A DNA stretch of 64,000 bases from Chitinophaga qingshengii (GTDB lineage Bacteria > Bacteroidota > Bacteroidia > Chitinophagales > Chitinophagaceae), in assembly GCF_014529935.1 (NCBI RefSeq), contig NZ_JACVFC010000002.1, forward strand, positions 434,001 through 498,000, given 5' to 3'. A program made the translations under genes and the position numbers. This document shows, piece by piece, positions 1 through 9,700 of this stretch; positions within the stretch are counted from its first letter, which is position 1, and each line of letters begins with the position of its first letter. The notes under the pieces were generated by a model. It did not search any database. It saw nothing but the letters and a program-made list of their open reading frames with translations, and had not been told where the DNA came from.

Positions 1-913
1 ATTGACGACTACCAGCGGGTTTGTGCAGCAACAGGCTATAAATGCGATACTTATCATTGGCAACACCCGTCATCGCCGATTCGCCCCTGAGTTCATCATC
101 TGTCCGGATAAGCCCCACCACTTTTCCGTTTCCAAAAAACCGTAGTTCATAATGTTCCAGCGGCAGCATATCGAGGTGATAATTTTTTATTTCCGCAAAC
201 CGGTTCCAGAGATCAGTGGCATCGGCGGGTTTATCGAAGAACATCGCTTGCTGTACCTCTACTTCGCGGTTGTATACCAGTCCTGCTATTTCCTCCATTT
301 TACCGGCTGCCAGCAATTCCCGGTACCGGGTATAGAATGCCAGCACTTCTTTTTTAAGCTGTGTTTTGTCTTCTTTTTTCAGATCCTGGCTTTCGCTCCA
401 GCCTTTAAGCTGGTTGGGTGTGGTGGCATCAAACACGCCTGTAAACTCCAGATAGGGTACACTATCCTGTTGCACCACCGGCGTTTTATAGCGGAACAGC
501 AGTTTATATTCCTCCGGTTTTTCTTTATCATTATCGCCAGCCACTACCTTCACTTCCAGTCCGGAGTTCTTTGCCCGTAAGAAGGAAGCCATTTTATCGT
601 CGTCATCTACCTCCGGAAATACCCGGATGGTAATAGTTTGTTTTCCGCTTTTGAGAATAAAGGAAGATACCGGATAAGTGGCTCCCCCTATGTTTCCCGA
701 GCTATAAAACGAAAATGCCGGCATATCATTTATCAGCACTTCATAGCTACAGTTATAGCTGTTAAGGTCCAGGTAAAAACGGGGCTGATAGTCATACTTT
801 TTGATCAGCTGATAACTGTTGAGGTATTTTTCTTTGATACTATTGGTTCCCTGACCGCAGCTCTGCAGGGGTAGCATCAACATCAGTATACATACAATGG
901 ATAAGTTTCTCAT
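1..913 (-). CDS. Putative lipoprotein, 3' end outside window
   Basis: The reading frame starts at an ATG read leftward from 913 and stays open to base 1, giving at least 304 codons without a stop. The N-terminus is a short hydrophobic stretch ending in LPLQSC, a plausible lipobox, so the product is probably anchored in the periplasm or outer membrane through the Cys at about residue 18. I recognise no domain in the rest, which is soluble, mixed alpha/beta in character and rich in charged residues. It is divergent from the two-component system that starts at 1106. A good minus-strand -7 box (TATATTTG) sits at 952-945, about 30 bases before the start. Function is unknown; the lipoprotein call is an inference from the signal. 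Confidence 0.75.
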   Translation of the reverse strand, partial: MRNLSIVCILMLMLPLQSCGQGTNSIKEKYLNSYQLIKKYDYQPRFYLDLNSYNCSYEVLINDMPAFSFYSSGNIGGATYPVSSFILKSGKQTITIRVFPEVDDDDKMASFLRAKNSGLEVKVVAGDNDKEKPEEYKLLFRYKTPVVQQDSVPYLEFTGVFDATTPNQLKGWSESQDLKKEDKTQLKKEVLAFYTRYRELLAAGKMEEIAGLVYNREVEVQQAMFFDKPADATDLWNRFAEIKNYHLDMLPLEHYELRFFGNGKVVGLIRTDDELRGESAMTGVANDKYRIYSLLLHKPAGSRQ

Positions 914-944
914 TCGTTCCTTTTGGTTAAATATCATTCATCTT

Positions 945-952
945 CAAATATA
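945..952 (-). promoter_or_regulatory. Bacteroidota -7 box for the leftward lipoprotein gene
   Basis: The minus strand reads TATATTTG here, a full match to the TAnnTTTG consensus, about 30 bases before the start at 913. I see no convincing TTG about 19 bases upstream, so this is a one-box prediction. Confidence 0.4.
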
Positions 953-1027
953 CCGCAATTTTTACGCCTTAGCCGCTTTTCACTACATTTGCGCCATGCT
1001 ACGGACGCACAGACCGCATTTCTCATT

Positions 1028-1065
1028 TGTTAACCACCCTTGCAAAAGTGTTAATGAGTGTTAAT
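1028..1065 (+). promoter_or_regulatory. Putative OmpR-type response-regulator box before the kinase gene
   Basis: Three TTAA-centred sites lie here: TGTTAAC at 1028-1034, TGTTAAT at 1049-1055 and TGTTAAT at 1059-1065. The last two form a 10-base direct repeat and the first lies 21 bases upstream, so all three face the same side of the helix. The array ends seven bases before the predicted -33 element at 1072, a typical activator position. The same arrangement in reverse orientation precedes the receptor gene at 3292. Tandem repeats of about 10 bases are typical of OmpR/PhoB-family sites; binding by the adjacent regulator is inferred. Confidence 0.5.
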
Positions 1066-1071
1066 CCGGGC

Positions 1072-1101
1072 TTGCCGGCATAGTACCTTCGGTTATCTTT
1101 G
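1072..1101 (+). promoter_or_regulatory. Predicted promoter of the two-component operon
   Basis: TTG at 1072-1074, a 19-base spacer and TATCTTTG at 1094-1101 match the Bacteroidota housekeeping consensus exactly. Transcription would begin about four bases past the last G, so the ATG at 1106 would have almost no leader. Confidence 0.6.
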
Positions 1102-1105
1102 TAAG

Positions 1106-2524
1106 ATGGACTTCATTGTTAAACGGATCTGGTGGATCACTATTCCCACTGCGCTGGCGGTACTGGCCTTTCAGTTGTACTGGCTGCGGACAGCCTGGCT
1201 GGGACAGCAGGCCAGCTTCGTACAGGTGGCGTCTGACGGTTTACAGAAAGCCTATGACCGTTCCGTGATCAGCTCGGTCAAACAACTGGATAATCCCGGA
1301 CAACATACAGACACCAGCCAGGCTATCCGCCACAAACGTGCCCTCCAGCTCAGCGCGGGCATCAGTATCCCCGATTCTCTCTTATCTTCAGATTCGGCGG
1401 AGGGCAACGGGCTGGTGAAAGTCATCTCCCGGGATAGCAGCGAGGCTAATACGGTGTTTCAGCAAAACTTCCGTTTGCAGGATGCTTCTATAGATATGAA
1501 CCGGTTCCTGGCCGGCATCTTTGCTTTCAGCAACATGGTGGAGGCAGATACCGCCCTGCTGCGCAAATATTACCAGGAGGAGCTGGACAACCGTCATATT
1601 TCCCTGCCTTTCAGGATAGCTATTATTAAGAAAGACACCATCATCACTTCCAATGAACACATAGTGGCTATCCGTTCCACTTCCATACAAACGCCCCGCA
1701 CCATCATTGCCAGGTTCGAAGGCGGCAGCAGTTTCCTGCTTGCCCAAATATTATGGCCACTGGTATTATCTTTCTGTATGGTGTTACTCATCAGCGGTTG
1801 TATATGGGTGTTGTGGCGCATTATCATCCGGCAGAAAAAGCTGGAGACCATGAAAAACGATTTCATCAGTAATATTACCCATGAACTGAAAACGCCGGTA
1901 GCTATTCTTACGGCTACCAATGAAGCGTTACTCACTTTCGGCGGCAGCAAAGACCCCGAAAAAACAGCACGGTACCTGCGGCTGGAGCAGGATGAGCTCC
2001 ATAAACTACAGGGACTGGTAGACAATATCATGGCCCTCACCCGGCTGGAACATGAAGAAGATCCGCCTGCCACTGAAGAAACCGTGGACCTTCCAACGCT
2101 GGTAAAATCAGTCGTGGCCCGTTTTTCAGGGCTCCCCGGCGTTACCATACACACGCAGCTGCATGTAACGCAGGAGGATATACGTACACAGCCCGCGGCG
2201 TTAAGCACTATCCTGTCCAACCTGCTGGATAACGCGATCAAATACACGCCGGCAGACATTAAACCTGTCACGCTTACAGTAACGGAAACACCGCATTACT
2301 ACCGCTTCATCATCGAAGACCAGGGCATCGGGATCAATAAAGCGCATCAGCCTTATATCTTTGATAAATTTTACCGGGTTTCCCAGGGTAACCTGCATAC
2401 GGTTAAAGGTTACGGGCTGGGACTCAGCCATGTAAAAAGCCTGCTGACCAGAATGGGCGGCACTATCAGGGTAGAGAGCCAATCCGGACAAGGCAGTACC
2501 TTCACCATAGAACTGGCAAAATGA
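1106..2524 (+). CDS. Membrane sensor histidine kinase
   Basis: This 472-residue protein would sense an envelope signal and phosphorylate the regulator encoded next to it. The N-terminus MDFIVKRIWW leads into a first membrane helix. A periplasmic region of about 180 residues follows, then a second helix around residues 212-238 (LWPLVLSFCMVLL). The cytoplasmic part has a HisKA motif NITHELKTP, with the phosphoacceptor His at about residue 260, an N box (LLDNAIKYTP), the G1 motif DQGIGI and a G2 motif GYGLGLSHV. I chose the ATG at 1106 over an in-frame GTG at 1058, because 1106 begins the membrane helix and follows the -7 box directly. The stop overlaps the regulator start (ATGA). The signal is unknown; the periplasmic region matches no sensor domain I recognise. 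Confidence 0.93.
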   Translation: MDFIVKRIWWITIPTALAVLAFQLYWLRTAWLGQQASFVQVASDGLQKAYDRSVISSVKQLDNPGQHTDTSQAIRHKRALQLSAGISIPDSLLSSDSAEGNGLVKVISRDSSEANTVFQQNFRLQDASIDMNRFLAGIFAFSNMVEADTALLRKYYQEELDNRHISLPFRIAIIKKDTIITSNEHIVAIRSTSIQTPRTIIARFEGGSSFLLAQILWPLVLSFCMVLLISGCIWVLWRIIIRQKKLETMKNDFISNITHELKTPVAILTATNEALLTFGGSKDPEKTARYLRLEQDELHKLQGLVDNIMALTRLEHEEDPPATEETVDLPTLVKSVVARFSGLPGVTIHTQLHVTQEDIRTQPAALSTILSNLLDNAIKYTPADIKPVTLTVTETPHYYRFIIEDQGIGINKAHQPYIFDKFYRVSQGNLHTVKGYGLGLSHVKSLLTRMGGTIRVESQSGQGSTFTIELAK

Positions 2525-3216
2525 TACCACAACAGATACGTTTATTACTGGTAGAAGACGAGGCCATACTGGCCGGCGTAGTGAAAGAAACCCTGGAGAT
2601 GAAAGGTTTTGAAGTCATCTACGCCGCCGATGGACAGGAAGGCTGGCAGCTTTACCGCCAGCACCGGCCCGATGTATGTGTGATTGATATTATGATGCCC
2701 CGTAAAGACGGGCTCACGCTCGTGCAGGAGATCCGTGCTACAGATCCCCATACCCCGCTGATCTTTCTAACGGCTAAAAGTGAGGTACAGGACGTGCTCA
2801 AAGGTTTTCATGCCGGGGCTGACGACTATATCAAAAAGCCTTTCAGCATGGAAGAACTGATGCTCCGGATACATGCCCTGCTGAAACGCACCCTCCCCCC
2901 CGCAGCCACACCGATCTCCCAGGGGCAGATAAGATTGGGCGGTTACCTGTTCGACTATCCGCGGCAGGAGCTGCATTTTGGCGGCGAGCCCCAACGCCTT
3001 TCCCAACGGGAAGCCGACCTGCTGAAGATGCTGGCCGACAACGCCAATAACATCACCTCCCGCAAGGAAATGCTGCTCAGCATCTGGGGCGATGATAGTT
3101 TTTTCAATGCCCGTAACATGGACGTATATATTACCCGCATACGCAAATACCTGCGTCATGATCCCAGCGTCCAGATCGTGAACGTACGCGGCCGGGGCTT
3201 TAAATTACTGATCTGA
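2521..3216 (+). CDS. OmpR/PhoB-family response regulator
   Basis: A 231-residue DNA-binding response regulator. The receiver domain (about residues 1-120) has the acidic pair D13/E14, phosphoacceptor D56 in VIDIMMP, T84 and K106 in the KKPF motif. The C-terminal winged helix (about 135-231) contains the recognition region NARNMDVYITRIRKYL and ends in the usual VRGRGFKLLI. Its ATG overlaps the kinase stop by four bases, so the two genes are translationally coupled. Likely targets are its own operon (boxes at 1028-1065) and the receptor gene at 3292 (boxes at 3221-3257). No residue needed for phosphorylation is missing. The family call is certain; the targets are inferred. Confidence 0.96.
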   Translation: MIPQQIRLLLVEDEAILAGVVKETLEMKGFEVIYAADGQEGWQLYRQHRPDVCVIDIMMPRKDGLTLVQEIRATDPHTPLIFLTAKSEVQDVLKGFHAGADDYIKKPFSMEELMLRIHALLKRTLPPAATPISQGQIRLGGYLFDYPRQELHFGGEPQRLSQREADLLKMLADNANNITSRKEMLLSIWGDDSFFNARNMDVYITRIRKYLRHDPSVQIVNVRGRGFKLLI

Positions 3217-3220
3217 TTTT

Positions 3221-3287
3221 TTTAACATTCATTAAGAGTATATACAGACTCGTTAACCTATTCCCCACAGTGCACCCGGTAATTTTA
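3221..3287 (+). promoter_or_regulatory. Mirror-image regulator box and weak -7 element before the receptor gene
   Basis: TTAAC at 3222, TTAAG at 3232 and TTAAC at 3253 repeat the spacing of the kinase-gene array in reverse order (10 then 21 bases). Read on the minus strand, 3237-3221 is TCTTAATGAATGTTAAA, which matches 14 of 17 bases of 1049-1065. A -7-like TAATTTTA lies at 3280-3287, immediately before the ATG at 3292. This suggests that the regulator at 2521 also controls the receptor and GLPGLI-like pair. Confidence 0.5.
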
Positions 3288-3291
3288 CCGC

Positions 3292-6081
3292 ATGAAAACA
3301 ATGATGCGAAAAATATACCTCGCGGGTATATTATCTGTTTACGCGCTCTCTTCTATCGCACAACAAATGCAGATCGGCGATGCCGCCACCGGTAAAGCCC
3401 TGAGCGGCGTAGCGGTTAAAGTCACGGCTGTACAGGACACCGCCGTTATTCGTACGGCCATGACCGATACACAGGGAAAAGTGTCCTTCTCTTTACCGAA
3501 TGGTCATTACCATCTATACCTGCATAGCCTCGGCTACGCCGACACCACGCTATCCTTCAGTATCCCCGCCGGCCGCTTTCCGGCATTGCCCGCCTCCATT
3601 GGGCTCATAGCCAGCAGCAGACAGCTACAGGCAGTCACCATCAAAGACAACACACCGCCCATACAAATGAAAGGCGACACCATTGAATACAACGCCGGAA
3701 AATTCAAAACCAAGGACAACGCCGTTGTGGAAGAATTGCTCAGCAAACTGCCGGGGGTACAGGTAGCGCGCGACGGCAGTATCAAAGCACAGGGAGAAAC
3801 CGTACAACGTATACTCGTGGACGGTAAGGAATTTTTCGGCAGCGATCCCTCCATAGCCACCCGTAACCTGCCGGCAGATATGATTGATAAAGTACAGATC
3901 CTCGATAAACAAAGCGATATGGCCGAATTCACCGGCGTACCCGATGGGAAACAGGCAAAGACCATCAACCTGGTGACCAAAAAAAACCGGAAACGCGGCT
4001 ACTTTGGTAATGTCAGCGCCGGCGCCGGTACCATGGACCGCTACGAGGGCGGCATCAATGCCAACAGTTTTCTCAACGATATGCAACTATCGTTGCTGCT
4101 CAAAGGAAATAACGTCAACAAATCCGGATTCAGTGCGTCCGAACTGCTTAAAATGGCGGCTTCCAATCCGGATATGTTCGACAACCTGCCACCCGCAGCA
4201 TTGTCTGAACTGATGCGTATGAAAGGGGTAAAAATATCCGGCACCCCGGAAACCCTCGCTGAAATAGCCCGTCCTATCGGCCTTACAGACACCCGCTTTG
4301 GTGGTGTTAACTTCAACAATGACTGGAACAATGGTTTCAAACTACGCAGCAGTTATTTCTTCAACGAAACCAACACCCGCGATAACTACGACTACGCCCG
4401 TCAATACCGGCTCACAGATACTGCCTATAATTATCTGCAAAACGGTAATTCCGCCAACTACAGCATGAACCAGCGGATAGATCTCAGCGCGGAAACACCG
4501 CTCAATGCCCGTACTACGCTGAAACTGATACCACATGCAGACCTCAATCATTTCAACAACAGTGGAGACCGCCTGTTCCACTCCTATTCAGCAGACGGCC
4601 TTACGCTGCTCAACCAGGGCGATCAAAACACCCATACCTCCGGTGATAACCGCCTCGGTAGTATGGAAGTTCAACTACGCCACCGCCTGGCCAAAGCCGG
4701 CCGCACCCTGATGTTGACGGCCAAACCGGAATATTACGAAAACAATACGGTATACCTCAACCGGTTCAACAGCACTTTTTTTCATCTCCCTACAGGAGAA
4801 AAAACAACCCATGTAGATCAACAACAAATCAGTAAAGCCAATATTTCCAGCATCAGCGGTAATATCGTTTATACGGAACCGTTATCCCGTCCGCTGAGTT
4901 TGCAGCTGGGGCAACAGCTTTATTACAGCAACGGCATCTATGACAGACAAACCAACAATCGCAGTGCCGGCGGCGCCTATGATGAACCAGACCTGTTATA
5001 CAGTGACCATTACAACACCCGCAGATGGCAACAAACCACCAAAGCCTTACTGGCAGGTAACTATAACCGTTTCCGTTATACCGTTGGCGCCGGCTGGCAA
5101 CGCAGTACCCTTAACGGCGGCTCCGATCTGAAAGGCTATCACATCGACCGCCAATTCCAGGCCTGGCTACCGGAAGCCTACGCCGAATGGAAAACCGGCG
5201 GCAGGCAGAAACTAACCTTCCGTTACAACACCGTGGCCACTATACCGGCTGTCAGCAACCTTCAGCCACTGACAGACAATACCGATCCGCTGTATGTGCG
5301 TCGTGGTAACGCTGCATTGGACCAGGAAAAAAGTCACCGCTGGTCGCTGTCGTTTAATGAAGTATCGCCGGGTTCCGGCAATGCCATCTATGCTACTGCG
5401 GGCTTCGACTGGTACAGCAGCCAGGTAGCCGATAGTACCAGTATCGATAAAAATACCGGGCAGCAACTGATTATCCCCGTGAATGTACGCGGTAACTACC
5501 AGGCTTCGTTTGCGGCTGGCAAAAGCCTTACCATCGGGCCCCGTAACTCTTCGCTGTCGCTGGGCTTCAACGCTACCTATGCCCGTAATACGTTGTTTAA
5601 CAACGGAGAAAAAAACAGCAATACTGTATTGATGTTATCTCCCGATGTGCAGGTCAACTATTATCCGGCGAACCGCATCAGCCTCAATGCTACCGGTAAC
5701 GCTACCTGGAACAACCGCCGTTTCGCTATTCGTAACGGACTGCCGGAAAAAAACTGGTTGCTCCGCTACAGCCTGGAGAGTATCGTTATCCTACCCTGGA
5801 ACATGACGCTGGAAGCCAGCCTGGAAGGCTTTACCGCATTGGGCCTCGCCTCCGGATACAATAACACCATCCTATTGTTAAATACTTCTATTAATAAAGA
5901 AATAGGTAAACATTTTTCGTTGCAGCTGGCTGCCAAAGACCTGCTGGATAATAACGCCGGTATCAACCGCATTACCGGTAACGGCTATATCGAGGATCGC
6001 AAAAACACCGCACTGGGACAATATTTCCTGCTCAGCGCCATCTATAAATTCAGACATTTTCCCAAATCAAAAAACAAATGA
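3292..6081 (+). CDS. TonB-dependent-receptor-like outer-membrane beta-barrel protein
   Basis: A 929-residue outer-membrane protein. A signal peptide (about 1-23, ending SSIAQ) is followed by a carboxypeptidase-regulatory-like beta sandwich (about 28-105). A plug-like region follows (about 120-235; VEELLSKLPGVQV, RILVDGKEFFG, DKVQILDKQ). The rest is a beta-barrel of the OMP_b-brl_3 type ending YKFRHFPKSKNK. Family members of this short type, often next to a GLPGLI gene, are common in Bacteroidota; their cargo is generally unknown. There is no STN domain, unlike the receptors at 34016 and 54253, so it should not signal to a FecR. It follows the response regulator by 75 bases and overlaps the next gene by four. 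Regulation by the upstream two-component system is inferred from the shared box. Confidence 0.88.
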   Translation: MKTMMRKIYLAGILSVYALSSIAQQMQIGDAATGKALSGVAVKVTAVQDTAVIRTAMTDTQGKVSFSLPNGHYHLYLHSLGYADTTLSFSIPAGRFPALPASIGLIASSRQLQAVTIKDNTPPIQMKGDTIEYNAGKFKTKDNAVVEELLSKLPGVQVARDGSIKAQGETVQRILVDGKEFFGSDPSIATRNLPADMIDKVQILDKQSDMAEFTGVPDGKQAKTINLVTKKNRKRGYFGNVSAGAGTMDRYEGGINANSFLNDMQLSLLLKGNNVNKSGFSASELLKMAASNPDMFDNLPPAALSELMRMKGVKISGTPETLAEIARPIGLTDTRFGGVNFNNDWNNGFKLRSSYFFNETNTRDNYDYARQYRLTDTAYNYLQNGNSANYSMNQRIDLSAETPLNARTTLKLIPHADLNHFNNSGDRLFHSYSADGLTLLNQGDQNTHTSGDNRLGSMEVQLRHRLAKAGRTLMLTAKPEYYENNTVYLNRFNSTFFHLPTGEKTTHVDQQQISKANISSISGNIVYTEPLSRPLSLQLGQQLYYSNGIYDRQTNNRSAGGAYDEPDLLYSDHYNTRRWQQTTKALLAGNYNRFRYTVGAGWQRSTLNGGSDLKGYHIDRQFQAWLPEAYAEWKTGGRQKLTFRYNTVATIPAVSNLQPLTDNTDPLYVRRGNAALDQEKSHRWSLSFNEVSPGSGNAIYATAGFDWYSSQVADSTSIDKNTGQQLIIPVNVRGNYQASFAAGKSLTIGPRNSSLSLGFNATYARNTLFNNGEKNSNTVLMLSPDVQVNYYPANRISLNATGNATWNNRRFAIRNGLPEKNWLLRYSLESIVILPWNMTLEASLEGFTALGLASGYNNTILLLNTSINKEIGKHFSLQLAAKDLLDNNAGINRITGNGYIEDRKNTALGQYFLLSAIYKFRHFPKSKNK

Positions 6082-6710
6082 TTATGCTTCGCACAAACAA
6101 CTTCCTGCTGGCGGTATTCCTCCTGCTGGGATTTTCCGCTACGGCACAAGACAAAACACAAGGTGTAATACATTACGACCTCACCATGTTTCTGCATGCT
6201 TCGCTTAAACCGGACCAGCTTCAATACAAGGACATGATACCGGAAACCGCCAGCAGTCAGGAAATCCTGTATTTCAAAGGCAACAAATCCAAAACATCCG
6301 TTAAACAACCGGAGCAGGTTAAAACAGAAGAAGGCGCCAATGTGCACATACAGATGGGGGATAGTGAAACGGCATTTTATGAAGATGGCGCCAGTGGCAA
6401 GGCCTGGGCGCTGACGGAAGCCAACGGCAAAAAAAAGCTCACAGAAAGAGAACATCCTGCATCAGCCCAACCAGGTACCGGCACCCGCAATATTCTTGGT
6501 TTTACCTGCAAAGCCGTTATTGTCAAGAGTAAGGAAGGCCCCCTCACCCTGTGGGTAACGCCGGATCTTCCGTTCAGAGGCGGTCCGCTGCACACCTGGA
6601 CATCCGATGGCGCCGTGCTGGGAGTAGACTCCAAAAAATTCAAAGCCATCGCTACTGCTATCAATTATGAACCAATAAAGGACGAAGAAGTCATCATCCC
6701 CTCTTTATAA
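6078..6710 (+). CDS. GLPGLI-family-like secreted protein
   Basis: A 210-residue protein with a clear signal peptide (NNFLLAVFLLLGFSATAQ). The body resembles the GLPGLI family: an early IHYDLT strand, the phrase ILGFTCKAVIVKSKEG and a tryptophan motif (LTLWVTPDLPFRGGP). The eponymous GLPGLI segment itself is altered (SDGAVLGVDSKKF), so I call it GLPGLI-like. The function of the family is unknown; members usually accompany a receptor like the one directly upstream. The ATG overlaps the receptor stop (ATGA), and a second ATG lies two codons in. Both genes end at the hairpin at 6727-6752. Confidence 0.7.
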   Translation: MIMLRTNNFLLAVFLLLGFSATAQDKTQGVIHYDLTMFLHASLKPDQLQYKDMIPETASSQEILYFKGNKSKTSVKQPEQVKTEEGANVHIQMGDSETAFYEDGASGKAWALTEANGKKKLTEREHPASAQPGTGTRNILGFTCKAVIVKSKEGPLTLWVTPDLPFRGGPLHTWTSDGAVLGVDSKKFKAIATAINYEPIKDEEVIIPSL

Positions 6711-6726
6711 GCAATTTTTAAAACAA

Positions 6727-6752
6727 GAAGGGCAGCATTCCTGCTGCCCTTC
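6727..6752. terminator. Bidirectional intrinsic terminator
   Basis: A perfect 11-base stem (GAAGGGCAGCA with TGCTGCCCTTC) and a 4-base loop lie between the convergent genes ending at 6710 and 6772. The flanks have only short T-runs, so strength is uncertain, but position and perfect pairing support a shared terminator. Confidence 0.7.
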
Positions 6753-6771
6753 GCTTTTGCTGTAAATGTAC

Positions 6772-9700
6772 TTATCGCAACAGTTCCACCCATCCTTTGT
6801 ACTTACGTATGCCTTGTTCCGTACGGAGTTCCAGTATATAATAATAAGTACCCTCACTCAATCCGTCTCCATTCCACTTGTTATCATAGTTCTTACTTTG
6901 ATATACCTGGTTACCCCAGCGGTTATAGATGTAGAGCGCTGATCCCGGGAATTTGGTTAAACCCGGTATGAAGAAATTATCGTTCTTACCATCGCCATTA
7001 GGTGTTACGACATTCGGTATGAAGATATCTTCTCCTGTTACTTTTATAGGACCTATCACCGATGTATTGTCGCTAACATCCGGATCCTTTTCATTACCGC
7101 TGATGGTGGCTGTGTTGGCGATATCATCGGCTGACATCAGTTTCACGGTGAAGGTCAGCGTAGCGCTGGCCCCTGATGCCAGTTCCGGTATCTGCCAGTT
7201 GATGGTGGCCGCTGCAATGTCGTAAGTAGCCTGACCAGCTGTAGCATTGAGCGTAAGCGGTCTGCCCAGCATACCTGGCAGGCGGTCCTGCACTACTACG
7301 CCGGTAGCTTTATCCGGACCATTATTAGTCGCCGTGATCGTGAAGGTCAACGTACTGTTGACACTGAACGGCGGTGTGCTCGTCAGCTGTTTCACTACTT
7401 TGAGGTTGGCGAATTTCTCTGTATTGATGATAACCGTAGCAGTATCAGGAATACTTACTTCCGGCGGACCCGCGACTACCGCTATATTGCGGGTATTGCC
7501 GGTACCCGTGATGGTAACATCATAGCTCCAGCTGCGGGTAGCGCCGGCGCTCACCAAACCAACGTTCCATTGCAATACACGGGTGCTGCTGTTATACACG
7601 ATGTTGCCTACCGGCGGATTGCTGTACACCGGATCGCTCACCAAACTGGCTGGTGGCAGGGTATCCAGCACCACCACAGGGTTTACACCGGCAGTACCGG
7701 TATTGTTTACCTGTAGCGTATAGCTGATCACCTGACCGATGCTGTAAGGACCGCTGGCCGGGTTGACAGATTTCGTGATTTTCAGTGGAGACTTAGCCCT
7801 GATAAAAGTGGATGCGGTGCTGCTGTTATTGGTGCTATCGATGTCTGTTACACCTGCCGGGGTGTTGACCACAGCTGTGTTCCGGATGCTGCCGGTAGTG
7901 TTGGCAGTGGCTGTTACCTGTAATACCACCTGCGCGCCTGCCGGGAAGGTACCCAACGTAGCATTCATGGTATTACCGTTCACACCTGCCTGCACGTTGG
8001 CGGCGCCACCGGAGACAGATACCACTGTTACGGAGGGCTGCGTAAGCGCCGCCGGCAGTATATCCGTTACCGTTGCATTGTCAGCGTTGGACGGGCCATC
8101 ATTACTAATGGTCAATACATAACCGGCTTTACTACCTACGAAGACTTCCTGTGGACCGGTTTTGCTGATGATCAGATCTGTGGAGCTGCCGATATTGCTC
8201 ACCACCGTATTGGAAGGTACATCCTTACCGCCCATATTATTCAGGATCGCGTGTGCCACGTTGGTGACACTGCCGGCAGGCGCGTTCTGCGCTACCGTAC
8301 CTTTTACCTGGATAGTCAGTCCGCTGGTATCCGCCGCAGGCATATTCACATTTACTTTTACACTGTTGCCGCTACCGGTAGCGCCGCTATTGATGACGGT
8401 GCTGCGCAGCGGGGTAACACTCCAGGTTACATTGGTTAATACAGCCGGTATGAGATCCGTAATATCTGTATTGACAGCATCGCTTGGACCGTTGTTGATA
8501 ACGCTGATAACATAGGTCACCTGGTCGCCGCGTATCATGGTAGCCGGACCGGTTTTGCTGATTCTTACCGCCGACTGTGTTATAATCTGCGTGGTAGCCG
8601 TAGCTGTTTCCGGTGTGGCGCCTGTTTCTGACGGTGTAACAGTTGCGTTGTTCACCAGCGTACCACTCGCATTACCCGCTACGTTACCATTAACGGTAAC
8701 GACTATACTATTGTTAGTCCCCGCCGGCATATCGCCTGCCAGGCTGATATTATTACCAGTACCGGAAGAAGCGCCATGGATCACTGCCCCCCCGTTGGCC
8801 ATCGCTTTCCAGCTCACCTGTGTGATAGTAGCCGGTACCACATCCGTAATGGTGAAGTTGACTGCATTGCTCAATCCACTATTGTTGACCAGGATGGTAT
8901 ACTGTATCGGCTGACCGGCAGTAGTGGTGGTCGGGCCATTTTTCTGGATGTGCAGTTTGGGTACCGCTGTAACCACTGTCCGTACCAGGGCGGAAGTATC
9001 AGGCTGCGCACCGGTTTCCGCCGGTGTAATGATGGCTGTGTTTTTCAAGGTATCGCGGAAGCCCGGATCCACGGTACCATTCACGGTAACGGTTACACGA
9101 TTATTTGCGCCTGGTGGGATATTCGCTAACACATTGACCAGATTACCGTTGCCGGTAGCGGCGCCGTTGATTTGTGCATTGCCCGTTGCAACGGCGGTCC
9201 AGGTAACGTTGGTCACCTTCGTTGGAACTGCATCCTGGATGGAAGCGTTGGTAGCCATACTCGGACCGTTGTTGGTAGCGATCAACGTATAGGTGATCCG
9301 TTGTCCTGATTGCAGGGTGGCAGGTCCCGCTTTGGTGATCTGCACGGCAGGCATCAGGATAATGGTTGTTTGTACAGTAGATGAATCCGGTGTATTACCC
9401 GGCTCTGCAGCGGTTACAATACCGGTGTTGATGATATCACCGGCAAAAGTGGAATCTACTTTACCCTGTACCATCAGGCCGAGAGAGCCACCCGCCGGTA
9501 TATTGGCGATCACCTGTACATTATTGCCGTTGCCGGTATTACCGCTGGTAACAGTGGTACCCGGGCTGGTAGCCTGTACCGTCCAGTTCACCTGTTTCAC
9601 GATGGCAGGCACCTGGTCGCTGATCATCGCCTGGGTAGCGTTACTCAGGCCCTTGTTGGTGATGTCCAGCCAGTAGCTGATGTTTTCACCGGCATTCAGC

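Noticed and set aside
996..1064. 22-codon frame before the kinase, beginning just after a TACATTTG box (984-991)
   Set aside because: It overlaps the regulator box, has no -33 element and could easily arise by chance. Not listed as a gene.
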